The notes below the pieces were generated by a model. That model made no database searches. It was not told where the DNA came from and saw only the letters and a program-made list of their open reading frames with translations. A program made the translations under genes and the position numbers. From Allacma fusca (lineage: Eukaryota > Arthropoda > Collembola > Symphypleona > Sminthuridae): a stretch of 64,000 nucleotides of DNA. Shown here in pieces: positions 56,860 through 64,000 of the stretch (within the stretch, counting starts at the first letter, position 1; the number at the start of each line of letters is the position of its first letter). The stretch is from contig OX359245.1 of the NCBI GenBank assembly GCA_947179485.1, forward strand, positions 44,069,067-44,133,066. Direction: 5' to 3'.

Positions 56860-59311
56860 AATATGTCAAATGAAAGCAGATAATTGTGTCACATTTTCAG
56901 TAATGATATATTAAAACTGTTCTAATATTTTTTTGTTAAATTAAGAGTATATTAATGTACTCATATGGGATACTAAAGTACTTCACGGCATCTATCGATC
57001 GGTATTGTAACTAAATTCATGCAGTCATATATAGTACAGTACCTATATTATTTGCGCAACTTTTCGGTGTCGTGAAGTAATTATTTGTGTTTATGTGACC
57101 TGTTTTTTTTCCTTCGGGTCATATGAATGGCCCGATACTCTCTAAAATCAATCGGTTCAATGTTCCACAGTAATATGTTTGGAATGTGTGGTGATATTTA
57201 TGACGGTCATCGTAAGAAAGGACAAACATATAATCATACGTCACATAGTCAAATTAGGGAACATGCTTTTTGCTGATCCGTTATCATGATAGCGGCCAAA
57301 CCAATGTCACTAGACAGCTAATAACGACACATATGTGACCTTTTCACTGAGAAGCATATTATTTTGAGAGAAGATGGGGTCATCCGTTTGACCTCAAAAC
57401 AAATAAAAAGAGATCTTATATAAAAAGATGCTAGCACAAAATGCTCGAAAAGGTGGCGCAGTCCGCAGTCACCTGGAACGGCACCTCTCAACACTGTAAA
57501 GGTTATTGTTACAATATCTAGAGATGCTGTGCAAACCCTTGATATTCAATATGAGCCTATTAATCCGAGGCTAATTTTAATTAAGTATGATTTCATCAAT
57601 ACTCGCTTGCTAACAAGGCGCTCTGCCAGCAGTTACTGTTTTATGTATCCATTGAACTTCAATAATGTGTATCTATGTATAACATTTCTTCCTTTTCTGA
57701 AGTAAGCAGACAGTTATCTTTGTGTATGAACGATGAATGGCATTGCAGTCAGTCAGTCATAATTTGCATCAATTTTGGATGACGCCATTTATGGCACATT
57801 CATAATAAAATTGTTATGCTCATAGCTGCATAACTATTCGGGGGAATATGTAATTATATCGAGATTAAGTACAAATAAGTCCAACAAAACGATTACTGTT
57901 TTTAGAAAAGCATATGCCAAAAACCGATACTTCAAAAAAAATTATCCCCCCTCCCCCAATTTGCAGGAAATTTTGTCCGGTGTATTTAAAAACTTCCTCA
58001 CTGAACTATACAATATTATTTGGGGAACACGAGTTATGAACATGAGCAAAGTTGGATTATCTATGGATATAGATATCGAAACAAATTATTATCTGTTCAT
58101 TTAAACTGGTTAGGGTAGTTCTAAAGAAAAGCATTAAGCCACTAAATGAAATGTAAGGTAGTAGTTGCAAGGAATTTGCGATAATGTAATTCAGAAAGGA
58201 ACAATTAAATTATTTTCCTGTGGGACTATCCGATAATGACGTACATTGTGGTTAAAGCAATTCTCAACCTTAGAACACTTCTCGTGGAAAATCATACAAT
58301 AATTTTATTACTCTGTAATGTAGAGATCCCATGAACCATGTGTAATTTCTGTGAATAACAAATTTCATTACTGTATAGTTTCATTATCCTACATTCGTGT
58401 ACTCTATAAGCAGCATGTATATAACAAAGTTTATAGTGCAGTACAATAAGTACATCTTAGCTTCAATTCATTTCCGGCTGCCACAATACGCAGTTTGTAG
58501 GAATTACTGACTATTTTTATATTTTTTTATCACCGCATCAAGTGTACATGGTGACCAATGTGACCATGATTTATTTCCTCCCCCAATAGCCCATATGGAC
58601 AACTGATTCATAAAATATTTGAATTTATCGGTTTATACAAATTTATTAAATTTCACTTCAATAATTTTAAGGGTTAATTTTTGAGGAAACAATATTAAAA
58701 AGCATGCAGAAAAACAGGATTCTTTTGGAAGGACAATTTATTTATTTTTAAAATTCTTACACAACATTTTCAAAACTATTTTCCACTCGTTTGTCGGAAA
58801 CATGGGCTTTTTGGGTAATTTGAATTGTCCCTACGTTTTAACACCTTTAAAAGCATTTCCTTGTCAATCATTTTGTGAGAATAAAAACAATTATGAATTT
58901 GATAATGATGAAGTTCGAATTCGTTTTAAGGTTTTAAGGCGACTCCACACTTACTGTTTGGTTAATAAAGAAAATTTTAGAATACCTGGAATACAAACTT
59001 GCTACAAAAGACAATAAGTTTGAATCAATGCCGTAATTATATATGTATGTATATATATGACCTGAGCGGCGAATCATAACGTTCGTCCTTATAAATTTGA
59101 AAAAAAATATAATAGCCAATAGTTTCATATAAGTTTACGGAAATGCTAGTTGATACGTCGAAAGTATGTACCTAAAAAGTGAACAACTATTGCAGAATAA
59201 AAATCACTACCGTTGAATCTAGCTTAAGCTCATGTACCTTGTGGAGTTCCGTTCATTCAGCTGGAGAAAAGATTGCATTTAAGTTCTTGGTCTCATACGT
59301 ATGGTGGAAAA
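56860..59311. other. Unit 3 spacer and TIGAR copy C upstream region
   Basis: It aligns with 4726-5455 joined directly to 10210-11679 of unit 1, giving the empty site of transposon 1 at about 57589. Positions 58650-58985 differ from both other units; an open stretch at 58802-59017 there has no recognised domain. No gene was recognised. Confidence 0.65.
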
Positions 59312-60825
59312 ATGAGCCTTATTTACTTCGTTAGGCAGTATGGTCTTATTCTTTTTTTAAATATAAATTATTAAAAAGGTTTTTTATTCTAATGCCGTAA
59401 CTTTTTTGATTTCAGTGGAGAAAGTATTGGAAATACCCAGCTTAAGAATCTCACACCGGACGAGAACGTGCTATCTGAAACAGGTGTTCTCCAGGTATTT
59501 AATAAAACTAACGTCAAATACCCAACGGAAAATAAGCATTCTCCAAATTATAGGATTATGAGTTTTAGGATTTAGAAATGGCCCTACACAAGTTTTTCCA
59601 CGTTGATCCTTTTCTTACAATTTAATTTTCCAAATATTCAAGTAAATAGATGAGTTAAATATTATGTACCTTTTTCCAGCACGAAGCTGGCTTTTATCCA
59701 TAAAGCTGGTTCTAGTAACATTTCCTGTAGTTTTACATTAGCATCCTTTTGATATACTGTCAAGTCATACTTGTTAACTACAACCCTGCGTTTCGGCCCC
59801 TACAGTAGAGCAAGTCTTAGGGAAATTTTCAGTAATCTAATTGTTAATAAATTTTCCAAAATACATACATCCATTGTTTATGGATTAATTTCACTAAAGA
59901 GTGCACATCAATATTACCATCAGTTTTGTAACTCTGTTTGTTTTCACAGGCAAAACAATTGGGAGCCCATTTGAAAAATGTAGTGTTTACGCATGTTTTT
60001 TCAAGTCCTTATATTAGGGCTATTTCCACAGCCCAACATATTCTCTCGGAATCAAAAACTTTGTACAGGGATGACGTCATAGTAGGGGATTCTGACATTC
60101 GTGAGCGAGTAAGTCAAACCTGGGGTAAAACAATACTGACGTAAATGGAGTATCCAAAAAAGGCGGCATGATTAATATGTCGGATTTTTTGCTCCCCTTG
60201 CAAAGTCATTATTTATTCCTCAAAAATTAAACCCATTTATATCAAAAATCTAATATTTAAGTATCCAACAGGTGTACATTCAAAATGTGCCTATTTCTAG
60301 TATCTGGGCATATACGAGCAAAAAAGCACCAAAGAGTTGGCCCATGCCTTTAAATCGACGGGTGTTGACTTTGACTGGACCCCAGAAGGAGGTGAAACAA
60401 GACATGAGGTTGAATTAAGGATCGAATCGTTTTTACAAGTAAGGTAACCCAATTCACAATAAAATTCGTTTTTGATGACAATTATTAAATTGTAAGCATC
60501 TTACATATCCCAGAGAGTTGGGAATATTGTGGATACTGGATCTGAAAGGAAAACTATTCTTGTGGTGACTCATGCCGCTCTAATGATACATCTATGGTGC
60601 TATTTGCTGGAAAGAAAGGAGAAATACAAATTAACAAATTGGAAATCGGATTTCCTGAAAGTATCCAAAAATACAAATTATTTCCTGCTTGCCGTGGAGA
60701 AGTTGGAAGGGACTGCCCAACCCCGTAAGTTAGAGGTTAAGTGGCACATGGCAGTGAGCATTTGCTTTCGCAAAAGGATGCCTTCAGTGGTTTGGCAAAG
60801 GATAGTAAATCCCTGGATTCAATGA
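59312..60825 (+). CDS. TIGAR-like fructose-2,6-bisphosphatase, copy C, altered C-terminus
   Basis: Exons 59312-59337, 59416-59494, 59950-60108, 60301-60438 and 60514-60825 join in phase to about 237 residues. R-H-G-E-S, F-S-S-P-Y-I-R-A, D-I-R-E-R, T-P-E-G-G-E-T and V-V-T-H-A-A are all kept, so the catalytic set is complete and all donor and acceptor sites are GT-AG. One base is missing after L-E-V-K near 60742, which changes the last 28 or so residues and ends the frame at TAG 60825, 20 bp before the position of the original stop. The tail lies outside the known catalytic motifs, so function may survive. Intron 3 is longer than in copies A and B because of extra sequence at about 59582-59865. 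Confidence 0.72.
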
Positions 60826-61689
60826 AGAATTGCATGCAGCAATGACAAATGCTACATTTTAATAATTGTAATTTTGAATGATGTTGAATATAATAATTTT
60901 TGGGGTCCTAATTAAATGTACATATGTATGTGTACACGTTCTTACCTTACATTGTTAATAGTTTAATCAAACTCATATTACGAATTTTGTCGTCATGAAC
61001 AGTAATCACTTGGAACTTTTAGATGGTAACTTGTTTCCAGTGTTGATATGGTTTTTAAATGTAGTTGGTGCATGCAGATTAATACAGTGGCCTTTCTATA
61101 TAGTGGTTAGATGTTACATTTCCCTTGGAAACGATTATATAGTGTGTAATGTGTATTGTGTATATGTACTGTACTGATAGTATGTAATAATTACTTAAAC
61201 TTAGGAATCCGACGCTTAATATTGTTGTTTAAATTTTGCTTAGGATTACACTTACATTATTTATAGTAGTAAGATATAGTGGCATCACCATATATTGGCA
61301 GGTATTTTCCATCCCTCGGGAATCACTACGTAGGAAATTCACTACACTTTCCTTGAATTAGGCGGCCAAGACGTTTCCCTTCCAAATGTTATTCACAAAA
61401 AAAATAAGCGAGAAAACATTTTCCTGCAAATGACCCTGAGGAAACCGTCCACACTAAAATGTATACTGAGATTTTATATATAGATGCCTGAAAATATTTT
61501 AAAATTGGTTTTGCAAGAATGAAATTGAAAATAATTTCTTAGTGTGCTATTTTAAAACATTTTGTGATTAGGTTTTTCGAAACGTGGTGTTTTGTGCCAT
61601 GCACGGTTTTTATAAGTATTCCTAGATCCCGCTAATAATACCACATTTTTTACAGTATGGTGTGACATTTTAAGTACGGTAAGTAAGAC
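60826..61689. other. TIGAR copy C 3' flank
   Basis: It aligns with 12930-13620 of unit 1 up to about 61560, after which homology stops. No gene was recognised. Confidence 0.65.
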
Positions 61690-62340
61690 CTGGCCTCAAG
61701 TTCAGTTCAACTAATGATTCGCACTTGAACTTGACCATGAACTTGAACATGAGCATGAATTTCAAGTTATAGTAATTATTTTATGTATACTTATAAATAG
61801 AAAGGCTCGAAAATTACCTGAGATTTTATTTTGATTAATTCTTTACAATTAAATATCAAAATTTAGAATAAGTTTTATGCTGTACTTTTTTTGTAGAACC
61901 ACAAAATGTTTGTGAACCTTCGACAATTGTTTCTGCCTTCTTAATAGGGTTTGACTTCCAAGATCAACATTTTTGCACTGTTGAGATTCTTCGAATGTGC
62001 GCCTTAAACTAAATTAAATAAAGACATCGGGAAAGATTTTGCTTCTAATAATTGAGCACGGAGCACGTTGTGGGATGAAAATCCCGAATTAACAGTTTCG
62101 AAATTTCAAGCAAATACGTTAAGATTTAAATTAGCGGTTTAAAAATGTAGTAAGGACGTCTGCATTTTGACTACTATCTATAACGTAGTATAAATAAGAA
62201 TAGGAACTTGACACTTTATTATTATTATCTATTTTCTGATCGAGCCCTTGGCTCTTAGTTATTTTCGTCACATTTATTACATCGCTTATACAATTAAATC
62301 ATATGCTGTCCGACCGAACTAAATTAAATTAAACTCAAGT
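61690..62340. repeat. Region bounded by AACTTGAAC-type repeats
   Basis: CAAGTTCA and GAACTTGAAC motifs cluster at 61698-61760, and ACTCAAGTTCG lies near 62333. This resembles the hAT-type subterminal repeats, but no convincing terminal repeat or target duplication was found. Confidence 0.35.
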
Positions 62341-63289
62341 TCGTGTGATTGATCAGTATTTTTGAACACTAAATGCATTCTGCCAGCTTCCTTTTAAACC
62401 CCATCACAGTCTCGTTCGTGATACAAATCACGGGTTGTGAATAATCATTTATTTCCGTGTCAATCGAAATACGCCCATTAATTAATCAAATGAGAAATAA
62501 CGCTTACAATTAGCTTTTCCATTTTTTAGGCAAGAAGCGAAGCTTAATTAATTATATGCAGGCTGGGCTGCTAAATAACCTTTGCGCCTCTAGGTTCTTC
62601 AAGATTAAACCAAGCAACACAGCTTCTTGTAAAGAATTTCATTTTGGATGAAAAAACGCATTATTCAAAGCGATCAGTCAACAATTACGAACGTTACGAC
62701 CATGAAGCAAACAAAACTTCATCAATGACAAAAAATTAAATAACACGAAGCGATACACCAAGTGATAATAAACTTTTGCCAAGACACTGGTGAATTTCAG
62801 AAGCTCGTGTGGTTATATCCACGAGGATTGTACGAATTTTAAATCGAATGATAAATTCACAAATTACATTTTAGTAAATTGGCATTCGCAATGCCCTGTT
62901 TGATCGTGCTTCTACTAAGTTTGCTCAATGTGATCAATTCATCTAGAGTAATCATTCTTTTGGCCTCAAACAAAATACCAGCCCAAAAAAGCATTTAGTT
63001 TTTAACCAAAAGCAAACATACATATATTGGGTCTAACCGGAAGAGGTTCCAATCAGAAGAAATTATTTATGAACGGTATAAAGTAACACAACTAAACTCA
63101 TGTCGCACAGTTTGAACGTGGGAAAAATAAAACGTAGTTAATGCTAACGTGTATATGATGATGTTACTATATTAATAGCGTAATTAACAACTAAGTAATT
63201 TTGCCAAGGGGCACCAAATATTCTTGAATTTTAAAATTAATGTTATTCACGCTTGTGTTGTAACAAGCCATTCCTATAAATCACAAACC
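62341..63289. other. Intergenic region
   Basis: No gene, paired ends or repeat was recognised here. Confidence 0.4.
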
Positions 63290-63714
63290 TGAATTTCAAA
63301 TTAAACAGATAAATAAGCAAAATTCCCAAAATATTGGAAAAATGATAATTATTTCTACATTCTGTTGTAGCCCAAATGCACAGACACGACGAACTTTTAT
63401 AGCTTTATTCATTTTTGGAAACGTTTTGCTAGTCGGATGTGCACCCTGAAAGAAGTAGCTTGTCCCATTATCATGAATGTCTAAATTATTGTTATGGGTA
63501 GAGGTACAACTCAACGCGAATCTGAACAACAAGGTACCCCTTGTAACCACCGGAGGTTTAGCAAATGCTTCCCATCAATTGTGGTACTTGCATTGGTTTG
63601 TTTTGTGACCCCCGTTTTATGAATAATTATAGGTAGACAATACTCAGTCCCGGAGGTTAAAACGTGGTTGCTGCCATCCAGTAAATGGAAGTTTATAGTT
63701 TTCAAAATGAACAT
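63290..63714. repeat. Segment shared with 40680-40990
   Basis: It matches unit 2 with one insertion of about 110 bp at 63450-63545. Its presence downstream of TIGAR C indicates that the array continues past the window. Positions 63715-64000 show nothing recognised. Confidence 0.7.
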
Positions 63715-64000
63715 TGTTCCTACATGTAATTATCCTCGTACTTTACGAAGACAAGATTAAATATCAGTTCATCCAGAAAAAGCTTCTGAATCAAGGGCCT
63801 AAGGTATTTGGGCATGAAATAGTCGTGTAAGATGTCTCAGAATGCACAGGCTCACAGAAAAAAATCTACCGGAAATGTTTAAGATTGCGCTTGATGTAAT
63901 TGCAACGCCCACGGAAGCGTAGGATAGTTCCCTTCGATCCCACGGTATTCTGCGATAAGGATTATGCTCCTAGTAACACATCGTCTTCAACGTTAATGAA

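Noticed and set aside
58802-59017. 71-residue frame in the TIGAR C upstream region
   Set aside because: Its end overlaps sequence that is non-coding in units 1 and 2, and no domain was recognised.
1-64000. tRNA or rRNA genes
   Set aside because: GTTCGA-like pieces were seen (for example near 20335), but none had a matching A box and stems. Nothing supported an RNA gene by eye; a covariance-model scan would settle it.

Overview
The window looks like arthropod nuclear DNA. It is AT-rich, its genes have short GT-AG introns, and it carries a divergent single-exon ionotropic-receptor-like gene, a TIGAR-like phosphatase, an acyl-CoA desaturase and many DNA transposons. A springtail or a related lineage would fit, but that is inference and no sequence here proves it.

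The main structure is a tandem array of a large, much-rearranged unit. The unit order is receptor gene, a receptor 3' flank with a GTAC-rich hAT element, a spacer with nested MITEs, the TIGAR-like gene, a long 3' flank, and (seen once) a desaturase. Unit 1 starts at about position 975, just after the right end of a hAT element cut by the window edge. It holds TIGAR copy A (11680-12947, intact), a desaturase with one frameshift (16768-17776) and receptor copy 1 (21361-23550, intact). Unit 2 (about 23551-55090) holds TIGAR copy B (28815-32571, dead), a non-LTR retrotransposon tail where the desaturase would be expected, and receptor copy 2 (52928-55090, one in-frame stop). Unit 3 (from about 55091) holds TIGAR copy C (59312-60825, frameshifted only in the tail) and runs past the window end.

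Three full-length DNA transposons of one lineage sit in the array: 5456-10207, 33306-37729 and 44568-49365. Each is 4.4-4.8 kb, begins and ends CCC...GGG, has a 2-bp target duplication, and encodes a TNP2-like transposase plus a multi-exon partner with a DUF4806-like domain. In the first both genes read open and both ends are present, so it may be active. The other two are decayed. In the second the partner gene lies upstream of the transposase, the reverse of the other two.

At least seven hAT-type non-autonomous elements, most with clear 8-bp target duplications, are recognisable. Most carry family-specific short repeats (GGGTAC, AATTGAATC, GTTACG, ATCGTT or CCTACAT-like). One Harbinger element with a transposase remnant, pogo/Tigger-like MITEs and a long-inverted-repeat MITE are also present. 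Because the three units give occupied and empty versions of many sites, the insertions can be ordered relative to the duplications.

No tRNA, rRNA or CRISPR array was recognised. All calls come from reading the sequence without database searches. Family names rest on recalled motifs, and exon borders rest on reading frame, GT-AG sites and comparison between copies.
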